A stretch of DNA of 64,000 nucleotides from Bin87 sp965221295 (GCA_965221295.1 OZ244879.1:310001-374000), one strand, 5' to 3'; positions 53,804 to 62,899 are shown, numbered from the stretch's first letter. Made by a program: numbers and translations. The notes: generated by a model from the letters alone, not told the origin.

Positions 53804-54571
53804 ATGCGAACCAACACCACCAAAGCCAAACTGAACGACGGAGGCGTTGTATTTGGGGCCATCATCACCCGTTACGCCCCGGACATGGTGGAGATATTCG
53901 GCGCCCTGGGCTACGACTTCGTGATGATAGATTGCGAACACGGGCCCGCCGACCTGGACCAGGTGGAGCACATGGTTCGGGCCGCCGAGTCCTTCGGCAT
54001 CACGCCCATCGCGCGCATACCGGACCACTCCGACCAGACGATCCTACGCTACCTGGATCGTGGATTGCAGGGCATCATTGTGCCCCACGTCAACACGGGA
54101 GAACAGGCCGAGGCCATCGCCCGCGCCGCCCGCTACCATCCGGACGGATACCGAGGCATGGGCGGCGGGCGCGCCCAGGACTATGGAATCGGCGTCACCC
54201 GTGAATCAGCCACCGCCTGGGTCAATTCGCAGGTCCTGGTCATACCGATGGTTGAGGACATTGAGGCTGTGGGCAACCTGGACGACATTCTCGCCGTACC
54301 GGGCGCGGATGTCCTGCACGTGGCGGCATCGGATCTGGGGCAGAGCATGGGCAACCCGGGCGCGGCGGATGTACGGCGGGTGATGAGCGATGTCATCCCG
54401 CGGGTACGGGCCGGCGGCAAGCACGTGGGCGTCGGCGGGAACAATCCAGCGGACACCGCCGGCGTCGTGGAGTTCGTGCAGCGCGGGGCAAACTTCGTCA
54501 CGGTCTCGGGTTGGGGCCTGCTCAGAATCGCGGGAGAGAACTTCCTGAGGGAGGTGAAGGCCGCCCTGTGA
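53804..54571 (+). CDS. HpcH/HpaI-family aldolase
   Basis: A 255-residue class II, metal-dependent aldolase of the HpcH/HpaI/citrate-lyase-beta type. Motifs are YDFVMIDCEHGPADLDQV, the base-arginine region ITPIARIPDHSD, the metal-ligand stretch LQGIIVPHVNTGEQAEA, and the later VIPMVEDIEAVGNLDDI. Such enzymes cleave 4-hydroxy-2-oxoacids to pyruvate plus an aldehyde. AAGGAGG lies eight bases before the ATG. It probably works with the ThDP enzyme upstream. Confidence 0.9.
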   Translation: MRTNTTKAKLNDGGVVFGAIITRYAPDMVEIFGALGYDFVMIDCEHGPADLDQVEHMVRAAESFGITPIARIPDHSDQTILRYLDRGLQGIIVPHVNTGEQAEAIARAARYHPDGYRGMGGGRAQDYGIGVTRESATAWVNSQVLVIPMVEDIEAVGNLDDILAVPGADVLHVAASDLGQSMGNPGAADVRRVMSDVIPRVRAGGKHVGVGGNNPADTAGVVEFVQRGANFVTVSGWGLLRIAGENFLREVKAAL

Positions 54572-54813
54572 TCCACTCTCCGCGCGGCGAGTTCAACGGG
54601 ATCTCGGTAGGCGCCGGATGGCCCCAGCATCGCCGTCTGCGGATGGCGCCGCCCGGCTCACCGTCGGAGATTGTCACACGGCCCGCATCCTGACGGTTGG
54701 TGGAAACTCCGGGGGCGCGAGGGCGGCCCGGAGACCATTCAATAACGGGCGTTTACGCGGTCGCCGGCGAGACCCAGACAGCTCAATGGGCAGTGCGCTG
54801 CCGAACCGACCGA

Positions 54814-55938
54814 CTACGCCACCCGTTCGGCATCAATGCGTTCTCGCAAGATGGGGAGCAACTGTTGCGAGGCGCGTTCGCACTCTTCGACGTGGGGGAA
54901 TCCGCTCAGGATGAACTCGTCGATGCCCAGCCGCCAGTAACCCAACAATTCGTCCGCCACCTGTTCCGGAGCGCCCACCAGGGCGCTGCCGCAGTTGACC
55001 CTCACTTCGGAAAGACCGTTCCACAAGCGCTTTCCCACCCGATGGTCTGCAGCGTACCGTGCCTGCGCTTGCTGGCCGACCATGGGCGTGCCTACGATGG
55101 CAGACTGGCGTTGCGCTTTGACCTCTGGCGCGGCGTCGGAGATGAGCCCCCGGGCGGCTGCCCAGGCGTCTTCTTCGCTGTCCCGGATCACCAGGTGCGT
55201 TCGCAGGCCTAGGGCCAGCGGCCGGCCGGTAGAATCGAAATTGTCGCGCAGGTCCTGCACCCGTCGGCTCGTGTCTTCCAGGGGCTCGATCCATCCCAGG
55301 TGCACGTCAGCCTGCCGCGCCGAGAGGCCGATGGCTCGCGGGGAAGCGCCGCCGAGGTAGAACCGGGGAGCGTTGTGGCCCGGGGCCGGAGCGCAATAGG
55401 CGTCTTCCAAACGATAGAAATCGCCGTGGTAGCTCACCGGCTGCGGTTGTTGCCACAACTTGCGGCAGGCTTCGATGAACTCTTCGGCGCGCTCGTATCT
55501 GGTGGCGTGGTCGCTGACCTCGCCCACCCGCTCGAAGTCGTTCTGGATTCCGCCGGGCACGATGTTGATGTCCAGCCGTCCGCCGGAAATTTCGTGCAGG
55601 GCCGCGGCCATCTGGGCGAAGAGTCCCAGGGCGATGAACCCAGGTCGCACGGCCACGAGGAATCGGATGCGGGAGGTTACGGCGGCGAGAGCGGTGGCGG
55701 TGGTCCAAGTCTCGGCCAGTGGCGCGTCCTCTGCGAACAAGCCGTTGGCAAACCGTGTGGGAATCAGCATGGAATAGAATCCGCAATCCTCCGCGGTTTG
55801 CGCCACCTGACGCAGGTAGTCGAAGGTCGGCGGACGCTGCGCCCGCAAGGTGCCGGCGCGGTCTCCGTCGCCGTCGATGGGCACGAACCAATCAAAGCGG
55901 GGTTCAGGGCGTTGATGATTTCCTTTGTGGTTAGCCAT
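54814..55938 (-). CDS. SsuD-like alkanesulfonate monooxygenase family protein
   Basis: A 374-residue luciferase-like monooxygenase of the SsuD branch. Motifs are FDWFVPIDGDGD, TRIRFLVAVRPGFIALGLFAQ-type strand and EISGGRLDINIVPGG, then FYLGGASPRAIGLSARQADVHLGWIEP and the C-terminal LVGAPEQVADELLGYWRLGIDEFILSGFP. SsuD enzymes release sulfite from alkanesulfonates using FMNH2. No reductase or sulfonate transporter is nearby, so the substrate is open. The gene lies 33 bp downstream of ctaG on the same strand. Confidence 0.9.
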   Translation of the reverse strand: MANHKGNHQRPEPRFDWFVPIDGDGDRAGTLRAQRPPTFDYLRQVAQTAEDCGFYSMLIPTRFANGLFAEDAPLAETWTTATALAAVTSRIRFLVAVRPGFIALGLFAQMAAALHEISGGRLDINIVPGGIQNDFERVGEVSDHATRYERAEEFIEACRKLWQQPQPVSYHGDFYRLEDAYCAPAPGHNAPRFYLGGASPRAIGLSARQADVHLGWIEPLEDTSRRVQDLRDNFDSTGRPLALGLRTHLVIRDSEEDAWAAARGLISDAAPEVKAQRQSAIVGTPMVGQQAQARYAADHRVGKRLWNGLSEVRVNCGSALVGAPEQVADELLGYWRLGIDEFILSGFPHVEECERASQQLLPILRERIDAERVA

Positions 55939-55971
55939 CGGTGACTCCCAGGGGTGGCGCCCACTGCGCCG

Positions 55972-56943
55972 TCAAGCTTCTTTCTCTTCGCCGGACGGAT
56001 CCGCCGGCGCCGGCATGGGCGGGTTGGGATTCTGTTCCATCTCCCGCTGATACCACATGAACATCACGATGCCAGCCGCGATTATGCACATCATGTCGCC
56101 GGGAACCCAGAGCGTCAGCCCGCCCAATCGCTGGTCTGAGATATACGTGAAGACTTCCCACGGACGGGGCAATTCCTGGTAGGCCGAGTAGATCAATCCT
56201 TCCTGGAAGGTGATGGCGGCGCCCAACAGCGTGTTGGGCAACACGATGAGGCCGAGATACAGGATCCTCAGTCCGTAGTGGAGGCGAGAGCGATGGGGTT
56301 TCGGATCGATGACGATCCACCAGAACAGGAACCCGCTGATCAACATGGTGCCGTGCATCAACTCGTGAACAAAATCGTTCTGCACCGCCAGATCGTGCGG
56401 CCCCGGAACTTGCCAAAAGAACAGCAGCCCCAGAAACAAAACCACCGTGAAAACGGGATTGGTGATCTTCCAGTACACCCATCGCGCCAGTGGGTTCCGC
56501 ACGATCCTTCGGATTACGCCTTGCCGCAACCACGTTGGCATACCCCGTAGCATGGGCGTGAGCGGCGCGCCCAGCAGAATCAGCAGGGGGCCGATCATCC
56601 GCACCAGCAGGTGCTGCGCCTGGTGGATGGAGAAATAGTGCTCGGCCAGCGGTTCGATGGGCGATTGCAGCGCGGCGAAGAGGACCAGGATGCCGGCGAA
56701 GAAACTGGCTTTCTGCCAATTGCTGATCGGATGAGTGGGGTTTGGCCAAGCGTTCAGGCCATTGATGTAGAAATACAACGCCGCCAGCAGGATCAAGCTG
56801 GGAACCGGGTTGGTGACGAATCCCCAGGCGGTCAACGGCGTCTGCCCCGGAGGAATCCCCTGGTGGGCCGACGCGACGCCAGCGCCCAGGGCCAGGGCGG
56901 CCAGGACGCCGGCTGCAATGCCGGCCGGCAGCGTTCGCAGCAT
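55972..56943 (-). CDS. ctaG: CtaG (caa3_CtaG) copper-related membrane protein
   Basis: A 323-residue membrane protein with seven predicted helices of the caa3-type cytochrome oxidase assembly family. Conserved pieces are SIHQAQHLLVRMIGPLLILLGAP and VHELMHGTMLISGFLFWW, whose histidines are typical. An N-terminal signal-like segment ends at SAHQGIP. The ATG at 56943 overlaps the upstream TGA (TGATG), which fixes the start. The partner upstream is YtkA-like, suggesting a copper delivery or oxidase maturation unit, although no oxidase genes occur in the window. Confidence 0.9.
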   Translation of the reverse strand: MLRTLPAGIAAGVLAALALGAGVASAHQGIPPGQTPLTAWGFVTNPVPSLILLAALYFYINGLNAWPNPTHPISNWQKASFFAGILVLFAALQSPIEPLAEHYFSIHQAQHLLVRMIGPLLILLGAPLTPMLRGMPTWLRQGVIRRIVRNPLARWVYWKITNPVFTVVLFLGLLFFWQVPGPHDLAVQNDFVHELMHGTMLISGFLFWWIVIDPKPHRSRLHYGLRILYLGLIVLPNTLLGAAITFQEGLIYSAYQELPRPWEVFTYISDQRLGGLTLWVPGDMMCIIAAGIVMFMWYQREMEQNPNPPMPAPADPSGEEKEA

Positions 56944-57545
56944 CACGCTTCCGCGGACTCCGACGCTTGGGCGCGGCGCTGCTGGTTTCGCCGGATCCGC
57001 CAAACCAGGTAGCCCGCGCCGGCAGCCAGCGCCAAAGCAACGCCAATGAAGACGTACCCAGCCTCAGAATTCGTGGTTGGAGCTATAACCTCAAATACGA
57101 AGCCTTCGGCCGGGTATGGCGTCCCGTCCGGCGACTGGACTTCCAGCGAGGTGTCCCAAATTCCCGGGGTTTTCAGGTCTACGGTTGCGGAGTAAACGCC
57201 GGGGGCATTGGGGCTGATGGCATGGGCCCAGCCCGTTTCGTCGCTTCCGCTGAGGGACGCAAAAACCGTGACGCGGACGTCTTCCACGCGCCGACCGCTC
57301 GCAGTTTCGGTCACCTGGACGATGATGTTGGCGGATTGCAGCGAAGGCAGCGGTTTGGCTTCGGCAACAACGGTGTAGGGCCCGGCGATCGTTTCGACCT
57401 GGCGCGTTCCCGGCCCGATGATGTCCTGGCCTTGGGCAGGATTCGGTAGAGCCAGGGCGCACGCCAACAGCGCGCCCATGGCGATGCCGGTCAGTTTCCC
57501 GAGTTTACTCAACAATTGGCCGCCAATTCGACGAGATTCGTACAT
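56943..57545 (-). CDS. YtkA-like periplasmic domain protein, membrane-anchored
   Basis: A 200-residue protein with an N-terminal signal peptide (to about residue 40, ending PAQGQD). A beta-sandwich of the YtkA/FixH type follows (GPYTVVAEAKPLPSLQSANIIVQVTE, then PGVYSATVDLKTPGIWDTSLEVQSPDG). A C-terminal membrane anchor (GYVFIGVALALAAGAGYLVW) leads to a basic tail. The open frame extends upstream, but the ATG at 57545 gives a normal signal peptide. It overlaps ctaG by one base. YtkA-like domains often accompany copper-handling proteins. Confidence 0.75.
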   Translation of the reverse strand: MYESRRIGGQLLSKLGKLTGIAMGALLACALALPNPAQGQDIIGPGTRQVETIAGPYTVVAEAKPLPSLQSANIIVQVTETASGRRVEDVRVTVFASLSGSDETGWAHAISPNAPGVYSATVDLKTPGIWDTSLEVQSPDGTPYPAEGFVFEVIAPTTNSEAGYVFIGVALALAAGAGYLVWRIRRNQQRRAQASESAEA

Positions 57546-58071
57546 AGACGCGGATCGTCGCCCTGCCCATGTCGCTCTCCATACATTGTACGCCAACCCC
57601 GCCGTATCGTATTCCCCTGGCCGCCGCCAAATCGTGGGTTTTCTCCCATCAACGTAGGAGCCAACGCTGCGCAAGATTTCCCGGCGCCATTATCTCAAAG
57701 GAGCCATCGTCGCAAAGGAGCCATCGTCGCAAAGGAGCCATCGTCGCAAAGGAGCCATCGTCGTAAAGGAGCAACCTAGACCCGGCCGCCCCGCGCCGGC
57801 GGGGTTTGCGTTAGTTTGGGCAAAGAGATTGCCGATCTCCGTTCGTTATGGAACCCTGGCGGCGTTTCTGACCTAGCGGCTGAGCGAGCATTCCGAATCA
57901 CCAGCGCGCGTGCCGCCTCCACGGACGGAGGGCCGTTAGCCTGCTCAACCCCTCTGGCGAAATGGGTGGCGCCAAGGAGGAGGCGGCGCGGCGAGCCCGT
58001 GCCGGCATGGCCGTCCGAAGAGGATCGCCGCGCCGCGCTCTCGATGACCGTCGGCAGGGCATCGCCCAAAA
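57546..58071. other. spacer with tandem array, no gene seen
   Basis: 526 bp between two minus-strand genes. It contains the 17-bp array at 57697-57772 and a GC hairpin CCCCGC-GCCG-GCGGGG at 57789-57804 followed by TTT, which might be a terminator fragment. Open frames crossing it are not coding-like. Confidence 0.5.
57697..57772. repeat. 17-bp tandem repeat
   Basis: Four full units of AAAGGAGCCATCGTCGC (last base T in the fourth) and a partial fifth. The units are almost identical, suggesting a young array. AAAGGAG resembles a ribosome-binding site, but no plus-strand gene follows. Confidence 0.9.
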
Positions 58072-58731
58072 TTACGGTTGGAAGGTCTTGCGCCAAATTC
58101 CCGGAGAACCGGGGGCATGGGTCATCACGTCGCGCATACGTCCGTTGTCCGGGTGGGCCTCGCGCTGTTCCAGCCACGGGGCAGTGGAGGAGACCTCAGG
58201 GTTCTCGAACTCGTACACGGTGGCGTAGGCCGGTTCGCCACGCACCGCCTTCCAGCGGCGGCCACGAATGCAGCCTGGAACCTTCTCGTAGTTGGGCACA
58301 TACACCCCGGAGTACCAGCGGTTCCACTCCTCATCATTTTCGGCGGGCACATCCATGCGACCGATCTGCAAAGCCGGGGACATGTCGGCGTTGGCCAGGG
58401 TGTCGGATAGCTCCGTGGGATGGATCATGGTGTACACGTTGTTGATGAGGGTGGTGGCCACGGCTCTGGGTCCCGCCTTTTGGCCCCAGGGAGTGGGCGG
58501 CCGGTTCTTGAAAGCGTCGGTGTTGATGACGTCAGCGGACTCAAGCTCGTACATGGCCAAGTGTTTGGGGCCGCTGCTGGTAGCTTCGTAACGAGCGGCG
58601 TTCAGTACGCCGGGAACGGCCAGCAGCTCCTGCAGATGCTCGGTGTTATACCACTGGTTGAATTCTTCCTCAACGTCAGCGGGGACTTCGCACCAGACCA
58701 TCATCAGGCCGGCGCCGCGCAGTTTTGGCAT
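58072..58731 (-). CDS. two-domain dimeric alpha/beta-barrel protein (EthD/DUF4286-like)
   Basis: A 219-residue protein with two homologous ferredoxin-like halves. The first has MMVWCEVPADVEEEFNQWYNTEHLQELLAVPGVLNAARY. The second repeats the theme with GRMDVPAENDEEWNRWYSGVYVPNYEKVPGCIRGRRW. Both then have a strand with YELES or YEFEN. This matches the DUF4286/EthD kind of dimeric alpha-beta barrel, which may form a pseudo-dimer on its own. Such folds serve as oxygenases, isomerases or stress proteins, so no specific function is claimed. GGAGG precedes the ATG. Confidence 0.75.
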   Translation of the reverse strand: MPKLRGAGLMMVWCEVPADVEEEFNQWYNTEHLQELLAVPGVLNAARYEATSSGPKHLAMYELESADVINTDAFKNRPPTPWGQKAGPRAVATTLINNVYTMIHPTELSDTLANADMSPALQIGRMDVPAENDEEWNRWYSGVYVPNYEKVPGCIRGRRWKAVRGEPAYATVYEFENPEVSSTAPWLEQREAHPDNGRMRDVMTHAPGSPGIWRKTFQP

Positions 58732-59231
58732 GGTGTGCCTCCAGTGAGATGCGGAGATTGGGGCGTCATTCGCAACGGGAAAAGCCAGCGTCAGTGTAAC
58801 ATAACCGACAGCCCACCAACGGCAATGGTGGTATGATAACAGGGCTATTTCGCATGATCACGCATCCCACATCATCGGCCCCTTACCGATCCAGATGTTC
58901 CGGCATTTCGACGCAGGGAGTGTCTGAACACCGTGGTGAAATCACGGCGCGCCGGCGCCGCCAAAGCAGGGCTACCACCCGCCCGCCGTCCATGCGCATT
59001 CATAGCTGCAGAATTCGACAGTAGCGTTGTGAATCTTTGGCGCTGCATCAGCCGTCCACCTTCGGGGTCCGAAGCCGGCGGGCGGTTAAACCAGGCGCTG
59101 AACTTGATTTGAAGTGGGCATGACCTACCCCTTACTCTCTGGACTTCGGGTCCGCTTACTTCCATCCAGGACAACGAGCTCCAAGACAACGAGCTCCAGG
59201 ATACCGAGCTCCAGGATACCGAGCTGACCTC
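58732..59231. other. intergenic region, no gene seen
   Basis: 500 bp containing a promoter-like extended -10 (TGGTATGAT, 58829-58837) and, at its end, the 15-bp array 59166-59225. The open frames here are short and lack ribosome-binding sites. Confidence 0.45.
59166..59225. repeat. 15-bp tandem repeat
   Basis: Four units of 15 bp (CCAGGACAACGAGCT, CCAAGACAACGAGCT, then twice CCAGGATACCGAGCT) ending seven bases before the small membrane protein gene at 59232. Confidence 0.9.
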
Positions 59232-59486
59232 ATGCTGACCCGTGTAGTAGTCATTTGCCTGGTATTGTTCTTGGGTTGTTGCCTGATCGCCCGCCAGGTG
59301 GCGCTGCGCAAGAACCACCGGCCCGAGGTCATAATCGCCGCTGGTATCATCGTCGGCGGCTTGGTGTTCGCGGCGCTGTGGACGCTGAGCCTGGTGTATG
59401 GCGGCGCCTACACCAAGATCGCCGGCGCGGTTGCCCTGGCGGTCATGCCGGCTATCGCGGCCTGGATCGTCCCAGAACGCCCCTGA
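59232..59486 (+). CDS. small membrane protein, unknown
   Basis: An 84-residue product with three hydrophobic helices (VVVICLVLFLGCCLIA, VIIAAGIIVGGLVFAALWTL and IAGAVALAVMPAIAAWIV) separated by short charged loops. There is no strong ribosome-binding site; GAGCTGACCTC lies before the ATG and comes from the end of the tandem array. Family not recognised. Confidence 0.5.
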   Translation: MLTRVVVICLVLFLGCCLIARQVALRKNHRPEVIIAAGIIVGGLVFAALWTLSLVYGGAYTKIAGAVALAVMPAIAAWIVPERP

Positions 59487-59820
59487 ACGCCCCGACGGAG
59501 CGCTGAACATGGTAGTGCAAGCTGTGGATGCGGCTTACCAACCGGCGACGGGGCCTCGGGCGGTTTGCGACTTCATCGTGGCGTAAATCGCGTCCACTGC
59601 ACTAGACAGTTCGCCTTCCGAACCGCGCGCTCTTGCGTTCCCATCGCAAGCGATTCCCCGTAGCCGTCGCAATCTATCACCCATGGCATCGCCATGCGAC
59701 ATCCACCAGAGACTTGACGCGACGGTTGAGGCGATTTCCCGGAATCAGGCGGCAGGCGGTATGGCCGTCTATACGCTCATCTCACGATACTTGCCGAGTA
59801 CCAATTGGAACATCGGCCGA
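59487..59820. other. intergenic region upstream of the cox-type operon
   Basis: About 330 bp with no gene that I can support. The operon promoter follows at 59821. Confidence 0.5.
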
Positions 59821-59850
59821 TTGACCGGGCGCCGGCCTGCCGTCTATACT
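59821..59850 (+). promoter_or_regulatory. promoter of the coxSLM-type operon
   Basis: TTGACC (59821-59826) and TATACT (59845-59850) are 18 bp apart, close to the sigma-70 consensus, and lie about 120 bp upstream of the first gene. Confidence 0.6.
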
Positions 59851-59970
59851 CCCCGGAGAGGTCGGCCTCCAGTGTCTTTGAACGCTGACCAAGTTGGCGC
59901 CGCCTCGCGTTGCGTCCGCCTGCGGCCGCAGCGTTAGTTTTGCAATGCCGCTTCTGGAGGAGGTGTCATC

Positions 59971-60450
59971 TTGCCCAATAGAGTACCCATCACGGTCAAC
60001 GTGAATGGTCGTTCCCATTCCGCCGAAGTGGAGCCCCGCGCCTTGCTGGTTCACTTCCTGCGGGAGACCCTGAACCTCACCGGAACCAAGGTCGGCTGCG
60101 ATACCAGTCAGTGCGGAGCGTGCGTGGTTCGCATGAACGGCGCCACCCTCAAGTCCTGCACGGCGTTTGCGGTTCAGGCCGACGGCGCTGAGATCACCAC
60201 CATCGAAGGGTTGGCGCAGGACGGAAACCTCACCGCCGTGCAAGAAGCATTCTGGAACAATCACGGCCTCCAGTGCGGTTACTGCACCGCCGGGATGATC
60301 ATGTCTGTAACGGAGATTATCCAGCGCAATCCAAACCCGTCCGCCGAGGAAGTTCGCGCCGGACTCGAGGGCAATATGTGCCGGTGCACCGGCTACAACA
60401 ACATCGTCAAGGCCGCTCTGGCCGCCGCTGCCGCGCAGCAAGGAGGCTGA
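59971..60450 (+). CDS. molybdenum hydroxylase small subunit (2Fe-2S, CoxS-like)
   Basis: A 159-residue iron-sulfur subunit. The plant-type cluster uses Cys in CDTSQCGACVVRMNGATLKSC; the second cluster uses CGYCTAGM and CRCTGYNNIVKA. It passes electrons from the molybdopterin site to the FAD subunit. TTG start behind GGAGGAGG. The AGGAGG for the next gene lies within its last codons. Confidence 0.94.
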   Translation: MPNRVPITVNVNGRSHSAEVEPRALLVHFLRETLNLTGTKVGCDTSQCGACVVRMNGATLKSCTAFAVQADGAEITTIEGLAQDGNLTAVQEAFWNNHGLQCGYCTAGMIMSVTEIIQRNPNPSAEEVRAGLEGNMCRCTGYNNIVKAALAAAAAQQGG

Positions 60451-60458
60451 AGACCGCT

Positions 60459-62870
60459 ATGACTACCCGTATTTTCGGTTCTGGCATCCGACGGCGTGAG
60501 GACCCGCGACTGATCACCGGCCAGGCATCCTACACCGACGACATCAAGCTGACGGGCATGGTTCACGCCGCCATCCTGCGCAGCCCTCACGCCCACGCTC
60601 GGATCACCGCCGTCGATACTGACGCCGCCAAATCCGCGCCAGGCGTGTTGGCGGTGTACACCGGCGCCGATGTCGCCGCTGTTCTCAATCCCATTCCCTG
60701 CGCTTGGGCGATTCCCGATTCCGATCTGAAAGCGGTCGCCTATCCGGCCATCGCCTCGGATGTAGTCCGGTACGTGGGCGACGCTGTAGCGGTGGTGGTG
60801 GCCGAAAACCGTTACCAGGCCGAGGACGCGCTGGAACTGATCGAAGTTGCCTACGCGCCGTTGCCGTCCGTCATCAACCCGGAGACGGCCCTGGGCGACG
60901 GAGCGCCCCAACTCCACGACGACGCCCCCAACAACCAGGCCTTCCACTGGGTTGCCGCTGGCGGCGATACCGACGCGGCGTTCGCTGAGGCCGCCGTCAC
61001 CGTCAGCGAAACCATCCGGCAGCAGAAACTGATTCCGACGCCGATGGAAACCCGCTCCGCCATCGCATCCTGGTCTCCCGCCATGGGCGAACTGACGCTT
61101 TGGAACACCACGCAGAACCCGCACATCGCCCGCTTCGTGACCTGCCTGGTTACCGGGGTGCCCGAGCACAAGATCCGCGTCATCGCCCCGGAAGTCGGCG
61201 GCGGTTTCGGCGCGAAGATCGCCGTTTATCCTTGGGAAATGATCGCCGCCTTCTGTTCCATGCAGTTGGGCGTACCCGTCAAGTGGACGGAAACGCGCAG
61301 CGAAAATTATGTGGCGACCACCCACGGCCGCGACCACGTGGAACACGTGGAGATGGCCGCCAACAGCGACGGCAAGGTGACCGCGGTGCGCAGCGTGGTT
61401 TACGCTGGGATGGGCGCTTATTTGTCCACCGCCGCGCCGGGCATTCCCACCATCCTGCACGGGTTGATGTACTCTGGCCCTTACGACATCGCGAACATCA
61501 AGGCCGACGTATATGGCGTGTTCACCAATTCCACCCCGGTGGAAGCGTATCGCGGAGCTGGCCGTCCCGAGGCCACCTTCCTGTTGGAACGACTGATGGA
61601 TAAGGTTGGGGACGCTGTGGGCATCGACTCGGTGGAGGTTCGCCGGCGCAACCTGATCGAACCCTTCGACAACAACCGCGACGTGGCCATCGGCATCACC
61701 TACGACAGCGGCGACTACGGCAGCGCGCTGGATCAGCTGCTCGGCCACATCGGCTACGACCAGTTCCGGCGCGACCAGACCCACGAACGCGAACACGGAA
61801 CCTTCCGAGGCGTGGGCGTCGCCTGCTATTGCGAAATCTGTGGCCTGGGGCCGTCCCAGGTGGCCGGCGCCGTCGGATTCGGCGGCGGTCTGTGGGAATC
61901 CGCCACCGTTCGCATCTATGCCACCGGCAAGGTCAACGTATTCATCGGCACGTCGCCCCACGGCCAGGGCGAGGAAACCACCTTCGCCCAGATCGTGGCC
62001 GACGAGATCGGAGTGGATGTTGACGACGTTGAGGTGGTGCACGGCGACACCGACACCACGCCCATGGGTTGGGGAACCTACGGCAGTCGCACCACCGTGG
62101 TGGGCGGAGCCGCCGTCGCCCTAACCATGCGCAAGCTTCGGGACAAAGCCCGGGTGATCGCGGCCCACTTGTTGGAAGCAGACGAGGCCGACATCGAGTA
62201 CGCCGATGGGCAGTTCTTCGTTCGCGGCGCGCCCGACCGTTCCCAGAGCATCCAGGACATTGCCCTCCAGGCCAACGTAGCTTGGAATCTGCCCGAAGGC
62301 ATTGAGCCGGGCATGGAAGCCAGCACCTACTACGACCCGCCCAACTTCAGCTATCCCTTTGGCGCCCATGCCGCCATCGTCAGCGTGGACCCCGACAACG
62401 GCCACATTACGCTGGATCGCTACGTCGCCGTGGATGACTGCGGCCCCCAGATCAACCCCATGGTGGTGGAGGGTCAGGTTCACGGAGGCGTGGTGCAGGG
62501 CGCGGGCCAGGCATTGTGGGAGGGCGCCGTTTACGACGACAACGGCCAACTGCTGACCGGCACGATGATGGACTATGCGATCCCCAGAGCCCACCTGGTG
62601 CCGGATATCGAGGTTCATTCCACCGTAACGCCGTCGCCGCACAACCCGTTGGGCGTCAAGGGCATCGGTGAAACCGGAACCATCGCCTCCACCGCGGCCA
62701 TCTACAGCGCCGTCATGGACGCGCTCAAGCCCCTGGGCATCGCCAAACTGGACATGCCGCTGACCCCGGAACGGGTGTGGCGCGCCATTCGGGAGAGCGG
62801 GTACACCGGCAACGGCCACGGGCATAGCCACGACCACGGTCATGACCACGGCCACGGTCACAACCATTAG
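60459..62870 (+). CDS. molybdenum hydroxylase large subunit (CoxL form II) with His-rich tail
   Basis: An 803-residue catalytic subunit binding molybdopterin cytosine dinucleotide. It starts at the ATG at 60459; the upstream frame to 60273 is only an out-of-frame shadow of coxS. Conserved stretches are GSGIRRREDPRLITGQASYTDD, PEVGGGFGAKIAVYPWE, and GVKGIGETGTIAS with the catalytic Glu. The active-site loop is AYRGAGR (residues 363-369), the form II type, not the AYRCSFR of true CO dehydrogenase, so an aldehyde or heterocycle is the likelier substrate. The last 18 residues are GHGHSHDHGHDHGHGHNH, an unusual metal-binding-like tail. Confidence 0.93.
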   Translation: MTTRIFGSGIRRREDPRLITGQASYTDDIKLTGMVHAAILRSPHAHARITAVDTDAAKSAPGVLAVYTGADVAAVLNPIPCAWAIPDSDLKAVAYPAIASDVVRYVGDAVAVVVAENRYQAEDALELIEVAYAPLPSVINPETALGDGAPQLHDDAPNNQAFHWVAAGGDTDAAFAEAAVTVSETIRQQKLIPTPMETRSAIASWSPAMGELTLWNTTQNPHIARFVTCLVTGVPEHKIRVIAPEVGGGFGAKIAVYPWEMIAAFCSMQLGVPVKWTETRSENYVATTHGRDHVEHVEMAANSDGKVTAVRSVVYAGMGAYLSTAAPGIPTILHGLMYSGPYDIANIKADVYGVFTNSTPVEAYRGAGRPEATFLLERLMDKVGDAVGIDSVEVRRRNLIEPFDNNRDVAIGITYDSGDYGSALDQLLGHIGYDQFRRDQTHEREHGTFRGVGVACYCEICGLGPSQVAGAVGFGGGLWESATVRIYATGKVNVFIGTSPHGQGEETTFAQIVADEIGVDVDDVEVVHGDTDTTPMGWGTYGSRTTVVGGAAVALTMRKLRDKARVIAAHLLEADEADIEYADGQFFVRGAPDRSQSIQDIALQANVAWNLPEGIEPGMEASTYYDPPNFSYPFGAHAAIVSVDPDNGHITLDRYVAVDDCGPQINPMVVEGQVHGGVVQGAGQALWEGAVYDDNGQLLTGTMMDYAIPRAHLVPDIEVHSTVTPSPHNPLGVKGIGETGTIASTAAIYSAVMDALKPLGIAKLDMPLTPERVWRAIRESGYTGNGHGHSHDHGHDHGHGHNH

Positions 62871-62899
62871 CCGGACCCAGCGACGGAGGATTGATCGCG

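Noticed and set aside
58833..59024. Small Arg-rich plus-strand frame after a promoter-like -10
   Set aside because: No ribosome-binding site and no recognisable motif; probably non-coding.
60273..60458. N-terminal extension of the CoxL gene
   Set aside because: This stretch overlaps coxS in another frame and gives Arg-rich sequence; the ATG at 60459 behind AGGAGG gives the true family start.
60393..62042. Long minus-strand open frame of 549 codons
   Set aside because: It is the antisense shadow of the CoxL gene; composition and motifs support only the plus strand.
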